A stretch of DNA of 64,000 nt from Arbacia lixula (lineage: Eukaryota > Echinodermata > Echinoidea > Arbacioida > Arbaciidae): contig OZ022576.1 of NCBI GenBank assembly GCA_963669155.1, positions 15,360,035 to 15,424,034 on the forward strand. Direction: 5' to 3'. Positions within the stretch are counted from its first letter, which is position 1; each line of letters starts with the position of its first letter. Below are positions 51,001 to 62,960 of the stretch, piece after piece. The notes under the pieces were generated by a model. It was not told where the DNA came from, did no database searches, and saw nothing but the letters and a program-made list of their open reading frames with translations. The translations under genes were made by a program, and so were the position numbers.

Positions 51001-52802
51001 GTAAATATATTGTTTACAACACTACATCAAACTGGGGACCGGTACAAAGATAATATATGATGTGATACTTCATTGACCAGAAAATGAGCCAGATACAAAC
51101 ATAATGGTTAAATGTCAAATTGTGAACTAATGTATATGGCCCAGCATGATATGGCATAACATGTTGACCGAATTTAACCACAAATTTATCCAGGGTAATG
51201 CGTTGATTACAGATATGTCCATGGTCAAATTAGATGGTCAAGTACATTTCAGTCATATGTCAAAGTCAGAGTCTAAGGTCAACAGTTCCATTGTTCAGGC
51301 AAAGGATATTTACATATCTTTAAGAAGGGTTATATCTAAACTGCAGTGTTTGTGCTGGAGGGTGGGGGCATACCAGTCCACTGCGCATGGCCACTTTTCC
51401 CTTGATTTGTTTTGAAATTGTTTAATGAATTCCTTTTATTTTCAAGCCAAAAGAAATTCACTTTTACATTCCATTTTTGCATTAAATGACAATATACTAG
51501 CAGTACTCATACTATGATATCATGGATTAGTGGTATGTGCACTGATTCTTGTACGGTGCCAAAGCCATTTTAACAAATCAAAATACAATCAGCCCTAGTA
51601 GTAACCTTGTTTTTCTCCCACCTTGGCGTGCAGGTACCAATGAGGTGCCCACCCTGACCACAGTGGACTCCTACATGACCAAGCTACACCAACTCATCCT
51701 GGACTCACCACAAGAGAATGACAACCTCCTCACCAGCGTCAGAGAGATCGTCAACAGATTGGACATACGCGGGTGAGTATCACGATGCCCCAGGCAGGGT
51801 GGTCACCAGCGAATCTTTTATGCACAACTCAAACGGGCAGAATGCCACTCTGTCAGATATCTGTGCTGGATGGGCAGTTCATACTTATGGAAGATGTGGC
51901 TCATAGAATGCAAAAATTAACAGAATTATAAAGACTGACATTGTTTCAACGGGTGGTGCAGTAAATTGATGCGTGGTCCAAAATCACTTTCTGGACAGGA
52001 CGAGTGGTGTGTATTCATGATCATGAGGGATCTTGTAGCTCCAAGGTTAAGTAGAGGGAGTGGGGTACTACGGAAATTCAAGTTACGCCTTGGCCACAAC
52101 ACTGCGAGACATCCCTGAGTGCCCCATGGTGTTCCACTTTAAAATGCAAAATACCAGCTGGAAATATGTGTATCATGTAGATTTTTTATGTCACGCATTT
52201 ACTAGGGATGAACTTATTTCAAGACGGAGGGAAAGAGGTGAAGATTATTCTAATAACGCTACAAAATAGTCTTCCCCCCCCCCCATGACATCACAAAATA
52301 GACTTTTAACCAATCAATTAAATGGAATATATTCATGTGGGATATGATACAATGTATTTGATTGCTTTGTGAGTGCATACTTGACATTATTATTATCTCT
52401 ACGGCTGTGTTCATACATCTTCGTCAGGCTTGATCTCTTGGAGTGACACCAAGAACTTTAATCAGTTGATTATATTACATCAATTGGAAATGGAATCATA
52501 TATCTTTGACTTCAAGTTTCCATCAAACTAGAAATCACCCGATTCTAGCTGACAGTAAGGTATATAGCTGCTAGTGTCTTAGTGTCTTTCACAGAGTAGA
52601 GCAACATATTTGTGGGAAGGTGGAAGGCTTTGATACTAGCTTCTTGATTATTGTTGACTTGCTTTAATTGTTTATCGGGTATTCATTGTTAGATCTGCTT
52701 CTTTACACAGAATCCCAACGAATAAAGCATTCTGATGATTTGTCTCCATTTTCTCTCATATCATCCCACAATGCATTCAGAGACGTGGATCCCAAGTTAT
52801 GA
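45035..52802 (+). CDS. HMG20A: HMG20A/HMG20B orthologue, HMG-box chromatin protein (complete)
   Basis: Vertebrate HMG20A and HMG20B (BRAF35) act with the LSD1-CoREST complex at neuronal genes: HMG20B is a subunit and HMG20A opposes it. Exons: 45035-45165 (exon from 45010), 46626-46711, 47600-47655, 48239-48457, 48773-48940, 49584-49662, 50560-50775, 51634-51772, 52781-52802. All phases agree, giving 371 residues (human HMG20A 347). The basic lead [18 protein letters not shown] precedes one HMG box at about residues 113-182 ([33 protein letters not shown]). A conserved [15 protein letters not shown] follows, then a coiled coil ([20 protein letters not shown]) and the C-terminus [18 protein letters not shown]. 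The acidic N-terminus (residues 1-90) is not conserved. The start ATG at 45035 follows an acceptor at 45009, so a 5' exon lies upstream. One orthologue probably represents both vertebrate paralogues. Confidence 0.95.
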
Positions 52803-55800
52803 CCGATGCTTAAGAGCCCTTGTCGTATTCTGTGAGAAGCCACGCAGTCGGAGAACTAGAACCTTGTTGGTTTGGGGTCAGAGACTTGTACAGTAATGCC
52901 ATCTTATGGGTGAAGCATCCACCCTCTGAATTAGACCCTTGCCCTGCAGAAGAGTGGATCCAGCATCTCTAGTCTTGAGCAACTTCTACCATCTCCGTGG
53001 TGAACATTTCCACCAAAAATTGAAGCAGTCTAAGTGAGTGGGGAGGAGGATCGTCCAATAATAATCAATTATTATTTTGTTCACGGAGTGGTGGACCGTT
53101 CATGTATTTGTTAAATTGAAATTTGTGAAGCCACGGATGTTGTGGTTCACACTGTTCTTTATAAGAGCAGTGAACTAAATATGGTCGCTTGTGCTACAAT
53201 GTCAACATAACCTCCAAATTATACTTTTGTTTATCATTTACTACAAGAATGCAGTTTTGTGGGGTTTAATTTGAGCCTCTTTCTTTTTGTTAAAATGTAT
53301 GGTCTTTTCAAGTGAAGGTCGTTTCTCTTTAGATGAATGTATCAGCTTCAAAATGAGTGATGAATTTGTTTACATTTACTGTCTTCTTGATTGTTGTTTG
53401 AAAGAAACTGTGTCAGTGAACAAGGAACAGTACTTTATACTTTGGTCATAGATGTGCATGGAATGAGTGTATCATTAACTGCTGGGCCATTCATTTGTAG
53501 TAACCTACCTACCATGCCAAAACTATGTAACATTGCACAATTGTTTGGTTATAATGGTGCTGTTTCACCATGGCAAAAAAATTAATTTGCTCAGGATTTA
53601 TAAACTTTAGGAAATCTGTTTTTAAAAAATCTGTTCATATTCGCATTGTACATGACACACTGATCATACTGTGTGTACCACATGCATTGAATGTATATAT
53701 TTGACCACTAGAAATTTGACTCAAAGAAGTTAAATTTGGGTTTCTTATTATTCATATGCCATCTATTGTAATACTGTCATTGCTCTATAACCTGCTTATG
53801 TTCTTTAAGTTTGATTATGTTAACAATGTACATGGTGTTTCATACAAATGTACATGTTTTTTTCTCATATTAATGATGCCTTTACCATATAAAAGTTGGG
53901 CAGTGGGCAAGTGAGAATTTCCATAAATTCCCAACTATGTTTGTGTATGCTTTTATACATGTATCTGTTTATCTGTTGGATACCACATATTTGTTTAAGA
54001 CAAACTGCATTCTTGGTATTTATTACTGCTCCACCTGATCAAAAGAATACAGTGCATACTGTACTGAAACAGTTCTGCGACAACAAATCTGGCACTCAAA
54101 ATTAGATTGAGCTTACATTATATTTTGATAGTAGTTTGTCTGAAAAAGTGTGTTGTTTTAGAGGTGCTAATGAGACGTGAGAAGGGTGTGCTCTTTCAGC
54201 GTGATCTGTGGACCTGCTACGCTGCCAAGATCATCTTATGGCCATTCCTAATGGGGAGTGGAATTCACTGGAACATAACTTGCTGGCCCTACTACAATAA
54301 CAGATACGAAACATCGCAAAAGGCAAATATCATTTCCAGGCAGCGGGAAAGCACATACCGTTAGACCTTTCTGTGGCATCATTCAGCTTGACAATGTGTG
54401 AATTCATGCTCTATATATACGTTACCAGTAGAAGAAAATGCATACATGACATATACAGAGGGAAATGATGTTGTTGACTGGAAACTGTGATCTGCTGATA
54501 GAGTCTCCATTTGAAAACTTTAGTTCAGTGGATATTGGAACGAAGGAGATATTTTTTTAAGATGTGCTTGTCAATATCTAACTTGATGACAATGAATCGC
54601 TTATGGGGCATTTTCATATCACCGCCCTTCTCCTCTAGCAATGCCCATTCAGAAGGTACAATGAAAGTGGTCACAACAATGTATATATACTGCGCGCTGT
54701 ATATTCTGCTCCTTGTACATACCTAAGCCACGAGATGTATATTCTGCGACCTGTTCATAACTACTAGATGGGGTCTCCAAATGCCTTTTCATTATAGCTG
54801 CCTATTGCAGGCATCATACTGTCCTAGAGTTGACACCAGATGGTCATACAAATGCAGAATTTCAAATTTTGTGCGAAGATAGCCCGAAGATGACACAATT
54901 TGACGAAATGCCCTCATGATGGACTTACGAAGGGCAAAACAAAATAGACAAAGTGAACAGGAGAATGAACCTTTGCATGATCTTCTGGTAAATTTTTGGC
55001 ATGCATAAGATATTGCCAGCACTCAACAAAGGTGCTGCCGGAGCCTGAGAATGACTACAGGCAGTCATATGAAGGTTTAAGATGCCCTCACAAATAGCCC
55101 AATGGTTTTGTGATCAGAACCGAATGTGAACATTTCCTTTGTTGTGTGTCCATGCTGATGTCAACTTCTGGACAGTGTGACGCCACCTCATACAAAATCA
55201 AAGCATTTAGCTGTGTAAGATGCTATTTTGGCTACATTGAATTGCCGACCTCATTTGCGGTTGATATTGTGTTAACTTGCCAGTGAACTCATGTGTACAC
55301 ATCCAGTGTTGAGCCATATTTACGACATATAACTCATCAATTTGTGGCGCTTTGTTACAGGTAATGTTACATAGTCAGGACCTTGATCAGTGGGAATTCT
55401 GCATAAATGAGAGTTATCCATGAAAAAGATCTGCTTGGTCAGGAACTTGGTTAATTTAAGACATTCTCCCTCCTGAGCCTTGTTCTGAGAATGCAGGGGC
55501 AACTGTATCATTTATTATGTTCAAAGAAAAATCTGTCATTGCTTTCCTATCAGTAAAAAGTAAAGTAGTTCTCCATTATGTAGTATTTGTGGCAATCTGA
55601 ATAGAAAATGTTTATTAATCATCCTAGGATATTATATCATTCAGATCTATCTATTCCATAACAAATTCTTGCATATGAAATTATAATAAACATGTATACA
55701 TACTGAAAATTCACATTTAGCTGAAATTATTCTGTGGTATGCTGAACTGAAACTTGGAGTTTTTATTTTGTAGCCAAATGCCAGCACATTTTAACATATT

Positions 55801-57941
55801 GGAGTCATGATCATAAGCAATTTTGAAATAAATGCACAATTTCTTCATGAGATTTTCATTCACAATTCAGAATTTAGTTGATGGCATAATTTGTAATTAC
55901 AATGTATTACACTCTATTGTACTTAATGAAAATGCATCATTTATTCGTCAACATTTCATCTATTCTGTTGTCACTCTTGTCTATTCTTTAGAAGGCCATT
56001 TCTACACTTGGAATAAAAATGTTATTGTTTTCCTTTTCGATTTGGAAAGGATAACATCATTTTCATGGCATGTTTGTGCTTGTAAACACAGGATAGTGTT
56101 TGAACGTCAGTTATTAAATTTTATATGAACTCAACCAAAATTTGATTATTGACACATGCATTAAGTACAAATGATACTGCTTAATAAGGATCTTGGTGAA
56201 TATGAATAGGAAATGGCTGCAAAAAAAGAGAGACAATCTATGGATGCAACAACATAATTGTGTACACAAAACTGCTAAATCTGGTTATTTTCCCCATAGC
56301 CACAGGATGTCACGTTGAAGTGGGGTCAACTGTATTGCTTTATGACAGAGTACAACTTTCCACTACGTTACATGGACCAATGGAGCTTTCTTATCAGGCT
56401 CATATTTTCTATTTGCTTTGCAGGTACATGGGTATATGATTCTTGCAAGAAGCATGTCAAGTTTCAAGTGTTCATATTTAATCTGAAAAAGATGTGACAC
56501 CTGTGGTTTGAAATAATTTGTGTAAGTTAGAAATACGTGTACATGTAAACAGTACAATCATTTTTGTAAAATAAGCACTCTGGATTTGACATTCATGCCA
56601 TCATCAATCTGAAGAGCTTTTGTATTCAGTATTTTTCAATGGATAGTTCATCCTCACTTTCACAAGGCTGTAAATGGAATATTTTGTTATGATTATGTCA
56701 GTATGATAACAAATTTCCATCAACAATTGCCTCTTGGGGATGGCCATCTGTGTTTTAAAACAATCAGAAACTGTACAATCCACTACAGGATGGAACCAAG
56801 GTTTGTTTTTTCCACTTTCCCATTCACCATAATAGTACATTAAGATTGCTTAAAAATAAATTCTGGCTTGCAGCTTTGCATTTTATAGCCCTCAACCAAA
56901 CCAAGAATGGATATTTGATTCAAGCATGAAATATATATTATCTACTTCTTTTGCTGACTTGTGCATGTAGATGAAAATGTATTCGTTACACTATTCATTC
57001 TATCATTATATCGTATCTCCTCTGAAAAGCAGTGTCTCAATGAACATATTTCTTCGTTGCCAACTCTACATGTGCTTCAAGTGTGATCGCTTTTATTGTT
57101 TTGTTCCTATCCTCATTCCAAGAATGTAGGATAGGACAGCACGCAATTGCAAACTCAACCTAGTTTTGCTTTGTGTTAAGTTGACAGACCAGAATTGCTT
57201 ACATGTAGCTGTAGCATCTTTGTCCTTCATGTTAGTTTTAGGTTTAGTCTTTTAGTTGGACATGTGCACAGCTTTCTGTTGACTCAGTCAGTAACTGATG
57301 CGATGTTGTCTGTACAAATGTTGTTATACAGATGTTCAGTATTAAATTGCCAACAATGCAGTAAGACTGCTTAAGAAATGCCTTTTCTGGTTTGTTGTGA
57401 TGATTTCTTTGATTTGGGGTTTTGGGGCTTTGTGGAGTCGTATTACTTGTCCAATTTCCTTGAGTAAGACCTGTACATGTATGACCACACAGTGAGAGAA
57501 GCAACAGAGGTTGAGAGGAAGAGTGGGGGGGGGGGGGGGGAGAGGAGAGACAGAAAAAAAATAGGAATGGGGGTTACATGATAAAAATAGAGGGAATGGA
57601 ATGATATGAGAGATGGAGGTCAGGTGGGATGGTGTAGAGATTCATGGAGAAGAATGGAAGTGATGAGGTTATAAATACTACCTGTTGATAATAACCACAA
57701 CTTTTAAATGTACATGGCTTTGCAGTATTGAATGAATTATCTTGAAATAAATCATTGAATAATTAATGAGATTTCCCTTTCCAATGAGTCAAAACCATAA
57801 AATGAGGCCTGGCAGGAGAATCCCAAATTATTAATGACTCTACAAAGGAATTTAAAATCTTGCTCTTAGTACGAGTTTGAAATTTTCATCAAAACCTAAT
57901 GGTTATGTGGGTCAAATATTCCGAAGAAATTATATCATATA
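52803..57941. other. HMG20A 3' UTR and intergenic DNA
   Basis: No further exon was found. The HMG20A 3' UTR begins here; AATAAA occurs at 55685 and 55827 and again near 56856, so the UTR may be about 3 kb, but shorter use of variant signals is possible. A C-run lies at about 52266-52277 and a G-run at about 57527-57541. Confidence 0.45.
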
Positions 57942-58077
57942 AGTGCCATTCTCATTGGGCTTAAAAAAATTGTGAAGTTAGGGTGAAAGTTGCCTAGCAA
58001 CCGTACCAAAGGCCAAATGGTCTTATTGTCCCTGTCCCCTAACTTCGCGATTTTTTAAGCCCAATGAGAATGGCACT
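57942..58077. mobile_element. 136-bp hairpin MITE with inverted ends AGTGCCATTCTCATT
   Basis: Arms of about 41 bp pair almost perfectly: AGTGCCATTCTCATTGGGCT against AGCCCAATGAGAATGGCACT, continuing through CTTAAAAAA and GAAGTTAGGG. The inner part GGGTGAAAGTTGCCTAGCAA is shared with the MITE at 41778-42012. Confidence 0.9.
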
Positions 58078-58353
58078 GTCGACTGTGTCCCAGAATATGA
58101 AATGATTAATGACCCCCTGATTGGCTGAGATGCTGGCAGGGGTTGTGTGGTTCACAAAGTGAAGTTCTGTTTGAATTATTTATCTGATTCAAAGAAGTTT
58201 ATCCTGATTTGTAAAGAAAATGCAAATCTAATGTAATTCACACAAAACTTGCACCCATAAAATTAAACATCCTTTAGCTTTGCAATTTGTAAACTGAATA
58301 TTCTAACCTTTGCTTTGGAAAAACAAACGACACCCTAATGTAAGCACACTCAT

Positions 58354-58384
<31 letters not shown>

Positions 58385-58439
58385 TCACAAGCTCGCACGC
58401 ACACACACACACCCACACACACGCAAGCACCCACGCACA

Positions 58440-58471
<32 letters not shown>

Positions 58472-60120
58472 TCACAAGCTCACAACGTACATAGACATGG
58501 GTATGACCAAACAATGAATGTAAAGCTAAATTGGTGCTGACATAAACAAAAATGTTTGAGAAATTAATCAAATTTATTTCAATATATTTCTAACATTTTC
58601 AACATGTACAAAATGATCATGGTCACTTAACTGGGCATCAATCATTTACATATACCTGTATGTGATTATTACTTTTGTACAAATATGTACACATATATTT
58701 CACTGTACAATTAAAATGTATGGACGGATACATTATAAATAGACTATCATACAAATAGCATGTATCATATGAGGAGATGGAATCTAGAAACTTATGTCTT
58801 ACATATTATATATCTTAAAACTGATCTTTTTCTAAATCCAGCTTATCTGCTCCCCCCTCCCCCCCCCCCCCCCCCACATCACTTTCACTGGAAACAAGTG
58901 TAAGAATTCTCTTCTTATTTCTAGTACTGAGCAGGACAGGGATCCTGTTGCAGTACAAGAACCAGTGCTAAAAGGTCATGCAATTTATTTCCTTTTGAAC
59001 AATCATTCATTTTTTTTTCTAGAATTGGTCAGCCTTACTTGAAAAGAACACACAGTCACACAATTCAGTAATAGCAAGTCATGCACTAAATTTTCTTTTA
59101 AACCGTAATTCACTTTTTCCCTTATGTTTCAGCCATCTGAAAAGTTCCTAACAAGCCATTAAAGAACATACTTTCACAAAATACTAGTAACATAAATTCA
59201 TTCACATTGTAGATCGTTTTCAGCTAAATCTATCTCTAAATTTATATCAAGCTCTATTTCTAAACTGAGTATGTTTACAAAATCATCATTGTAACATGAG
59301 TAATGTAATCTACACTCTCCTATCTCTCTGTGATACATTACGAGCAGGGAATGGGACGTGATTCAAGGACATGAAACATATGCGGGGGAAGTACCCATAA
59401 CTGGTCGATGCCCTGGCCGAGATGTAAACACTTCACAAAATGTTCCCCCTCAGCACTTAGAGCGTGATGTTAACTTGCATGTAATATACATCTGCGGAAG
59501 TTGAAGTTCAACGAGAGTGTGACGTCATGAACATGCAATCAATATTTGGGGAATTCATCGTTCATATATATTAAGAATACAGTGCACACGTACTCGACCT
59601 CTGTAGTATTTATATCTCATCTATGAGGAGACATTATTCATTTGCGAACTAAGAGCATGAAATCAAAGTTGTCTTTTGTGGGTAAGGTACAAAGTTAATA
59701 ATGCTTTTAAAATTCATGTCCTGAGCTGCATTAATGTTACTGCTGAGTACCTGCAAACAAAAACCCTCTGATATCAAATGATGATTTATGCACTTCAAGT
59801 TGAAAACCACAAGTCTGTGTGGTGAAAGTCTCTATCCCCTGAGGTTTCCTTCCCTATGGTTAGCAAGGGTCTATATGGATTGTCAGGTTGTGCCTTCTCC
59901 TTCTCAGTATTTAGAAAGTTAAAAAAAAAACTGAGGCTCCCCTGCCTCCCTCCTCAATAGGAAGGGGGGAGGAAAACTTCAAAAATAGAACAAGATACGC
60001 AAACATAACGTAATAACATACAATAGTTATGACTTAGTACATGTTATATTCCACATACTAAGAATGTTGCTATATGATTGGTCAAGAGTTGATCACGTGA
60101 TGAAGCGTAGTTTTTCCCAT
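58078..60120. other. Intergenic DNA or minus-strand 3' UTR, no gene seen
   Basis: AT-rich, with the CA microsatellite block and a C-run at about 58853-58876. No exon is recognisable. It could include the distal 3' UTR of the minus-strand gene ending at 62295, but no single polyadenylation site stands out. Confidence 0.4.
58353..58473. repeat. (CA)n microsatellite, duplicated with its flank
   Basis: Two CA-rich runs are each followed by CATCACAAGCTC (near 58380 and 58470), showing that the block and its flank were tandemly duplicated. Confidence 0.9.
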
Positions 60121-60138
60121 CTGATCACCTGAGCAGAA

Positions 60139-60212
60139 AAGTTCGTTACACTGTAGGTGATAGTACTTTTTTGAGAAGGAAAGTTCGTTACACTCTAGGT
60201 GATAGTACTTTT
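60139..60212. repeat. Tandem 42-bp duplication upstream of the CpG patch
   Basis: Two copies of AAAGTTCGTTACACT followed by TAGGTGATAGTACTTTTT, offset by 42 bp, differ at one base in the core (CTGTAGG against CTCTAGG). Confidence 0.9.
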
Positions 60213-60239
60213 TGGTTTCGCTGATCTCTTCACTCCTCA

Positions 60240-60380
60240 CAGTCCTAACGCGTGATCAATATTTTGAGTACGCGCGAAATAAAACTGCGTAGCTCGGACT
60301 ATCGGCGCAGACGACACCGCGGTGCGCGCGCGGAAATTAAAATTTTTGGTTATAGCGCGCTGCGCCGCGCGCGTACGTAC
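60240..60380. promoter_or_regulatory. CpG-dense, promoter-like patch
   Basis: More than twenty CpG dinucleotides occur in about 140 bp, against a CpG-poor background, including alternating runs GTGCGCGCGCGG and GCCGCGCGCGTACGTAC. Position and composition fit a promoter for a rightward transcript beginning near 60.4-60.5 kb, but no core element is decisive. Confidence 0.4.
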
Positions 60381-60500
60381 AAAGCAGTGCAAGCCTTCCA
60401 TTTCCCCCACACAGTATTTCACCAAAGCAAGTGTGCAATTCTCTACCACCTCGTACCAAAATTGACCTAGAATTTCACTTGCCTGTAATTTCTTAGAATT

Positions 60501-60877
60501 ATGACGAGCATTCTTGGAGGATCTATGTTCTCACCGATACCGCACAGGTAAGAGAATTTCGATTACTTCTTGCTTTTCCGTCAAAATCTTACAAATTAGC
60601 ATCACCATGACATAGTGTTCGTTGGAATTTGTAGAGTCTATATAGCGTGCACAAAGTCAATTTGCTTCCGGGTTTCGGAGCGTCGCGTGAATATGTAGCC
60701 GCACCGACACGAATGCTTTTGTACGTTAAATTGTCATTTATTTTACAGATTGTTGGTATCAGATGTGGAATATAAAGCAAATAATCAACTTTTGGTTTCA
60801 GGCAATGAGACGAACTATCACTTCCTCGGCGATCTGAATGTATACGCTATCTTTCCTCAGCTAAAAGCTTCGGAAAG
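60501..60877 (+). CDS. Possible tiny two-exon gene or exon of a larger one
   Basis: ATG at 60501 opens MTSILGGSMFSPIPHR and reaches a strong donor, CACAG|GTAAGAG (exon end 60547). An acceptor, TTATTTTACAG, at 60748 restores the frame and gives LLVSDVEYKANN and GNETNYHFLGDLNVYAIF before a stop at 60877, about 58 residues in all. The second exon overlaps the left arm of the palindrome. I recognise no family; the frame could be chance, or exon 1 could splice to exons beyond the window. Confidence 0.25.
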
Positions 60878-60970
60878 ATAGCTACATCCAGATCGCCTCG
60901 GAAGTGATATTTCGTCCCATTACCTTCACCGACGTTGATTATTTGCTTACTATCATCTGCCCTACATTTG
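60745..60970. repeat. Large imperfect palindrome (inverted repeat with short spacer)
   Basis: Arms pair from the centre near 60862 outward: CTATCTTTCC against GGAAAGATAG, GGCGATCTGAATGTA against TACATCCAGATCGCC, ATCACTTCC against GGAAGTGAT, GGCAATGAGACGAA against TTCGTCCCATTACC. After a diverged stretch, AAGCAAATAATCAAC pairs exactly with its inverse at 60935-60949. Traces continue to about 60745 and 60970. It is either a hairpin MITE or an inverted duplication. Confidence 0.85.
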
Positions 60971-62294
60971 ATCAACAAATGCTTATTGCTTTATCAAGTG
61001 CTGCTTATGATAGGAAATTGCCAATTTACAATGACAGCCTCTTGACACGAATGTCCCCATGACCAACTTTGTGCCATACTTCCACTAAGTAATATGATGC
61101 TGTTCTCTCATTTTGAATGGAAAAGGGGTATAATGAATAAATATGTCAACACAAGTTCAATCCCCACATACATATCTACAATTAGAGGGCTTAACACTAA
61201 CAGGCTTGTCGCAATAAATCAATGGTCAATTATATTCAATTGACGCAGAAAAAATAATTGTGAGGTAAGTTATTTTCAATTTCATCAAATACGCAGAGGC
61301 AATTATCAACAACAGCAAACAGAAAATTGAAAAAATATATGTTATCAATTCATTTCGTGCCTCGCAATTGGCATTACCGGTACATTTGATTTGCAGTCCT
61401 GTATGATTTTTTATGTATCAAGCGCAAGGCTAATTTCTTCACGTCCTTGAAAATTAAATGAGCAACCATCACAATTGGAATACCAAGATTGGTGAATTTG
61501 CTGACTGCAACAGTCTAGACACATTATGGTAACTATATGTACAAGCAGTTCATATCTACAATATGGGGGTACTTGTTATATGGTCTGTGCTTGGTGAAAC
61601 CCAAGTCATGCGTTGTTGATGAATTTGTCACATCTCATTCTCGAGCCTGGGGAAATTATACCAATGAAATCTATGCAGCTCATTGACATGTACAGCATTC
61701 CAGACAACAATGCCCGCTGCAATAATCTTGGTCAGAAAATGTGAATGGGTTGATTCATATCACACTGAAAATGTTATACGAAAGTCACGAGTATCCCATC
61801 TTACACATCAAATGATGCATGATTTTGTTGTTGACTATGACACATATTCACCTACAGAGTCACAATTTGTCTCGAGTGCACAGATATTTCACCATGGCCA
61901 AACAATGCATACATTTTGTTGAAGTCAATTCCAGACCATACACTATTTATATGATATCATTGTGATATATCTTTGCATTACTTACAATATGGCTACATCA
62001 TGCTTATTAACAAACAAAAGTTTATTGACCTCAGGTATCACAATATTGACACCAAATTGGATGACAAGTAGTTATCTCCATAAATGCAGATGTGATTTAC
62101 CTGGGATTTAGTCATCTTAGTTACCCTACTATTCAGACACCAAACTTAAAATTGGATAATCTGAAGCTCGCACTGGTGTCTAAATTAGCCCCACAAACGT
62201 GCAGAAGGTAATTCACCAGTGGTTTACTGACCTTAGTTACCACAATATTGATAGCAAACTTAAAATGGCACCATTGGAAGCTTGCAATGCTGTC
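60971..62294. other. No gene seen; probably 3' UTR of the minus-strand gene
   Basis: AT-rich DNA without recognisable coding sequence on either strand. Three short stretches near 62030, 62110 and 62220 resemble one another (CCTTAGTTACCACAATATTG type words), suggesting diverged tandem units of about 95-100 bp. Confidence 0.4.
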
Positions 62295-62420
62295 TTAGCC
62301 CCCGGTGGACTGGTTATCTCCTGACGGGCTCTGAGACTGAGGCTTATAGAAGGGGTCTTTCTGAACCATGATGTCGTGAAGCTTCTGGAACGTCTCACAC
62401 TCTCCTTGCACCTTGTTCTT
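62295..62420 (-). CDS. Last coding exon of an unrecognised minus-strand gene
   Basis: On the minus strand a polypyrimidine tract and CGCCTGCAG acceptor precede a 126-bp exon reading KNKVQGECETFQKLHDIMVQ, then KDPFYKPQSQSPSGDNQSTGG and a TAA stop. The first part looks like an amphipathic helix, the tail is Gln/Ser/Gly-rich. Upstream exons were not found in the remaining 1.6 kb, so the gene continues beyond the right edge. I do not recognise the family. Confidence 0.6.
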   Translation of the reverse strand, partial: KNKVQGECETFQKLHDIMVQKDPFYKPQSQSPSGDNQSTGG

Positions 62421-62960
62421 CTGCAGGCGAGAATGAAGGGGTATTGGAGAAGGACAAATTAATGGAGTGAAGGAGATGGGGGGGGGGGGGGAGAAGTGGA
62501 GCAGAGCGATACAGAGGCAGATGGCCGAATATGGCAAAGAGAAAAGTAGAGATTGAAAAATGGAAACAGGGGGGATATACTGTACAAAGGGACAGGAAGG
62601 GATAAAGGGCTAGGGAGACAGGGAGACAGACAGACAGACAGACACAAAGTGAAAGTACTGGAGGCAGAGGAAAGGTGAGGGAGATGCAGGAACAGAGAGA
62701 AAAGCCAGCTGAGTCACAGATCAAGAGACATACAGAGATGATGATAGGAGAGATGGAGAGGAAATATGAGATAAAGATAGAGATAACACAAGGAGAGAAT
62801 AACAGAGAAAAATAGTGAGCGAGGCAGATCAAAAATGGATAGATGAACAAATCGATACACAGAGATAGAATGGAAAAAGAAGGAAGATGAATACATTCAA
62901 AAGTGAAGAAGAGAATGAGAAACAGACATAAATGAAGGGACAAGAAGCAGGGTATATATA
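62421..62960. repeat. Purine-rich low-complexity block with G-run and (GACA)n
   Basis: A/G-rich on the + strand, with a G-run at about 62478-62490 and GACA/GACAGA repeats near 62620-62645. Read on the minus strand it is the polypyrimidine side just upstream of the acceptor at 62421. The Leu/Ser/Cys-rich frames on the minus strand are composition artefacts. Confidence 0.85.
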
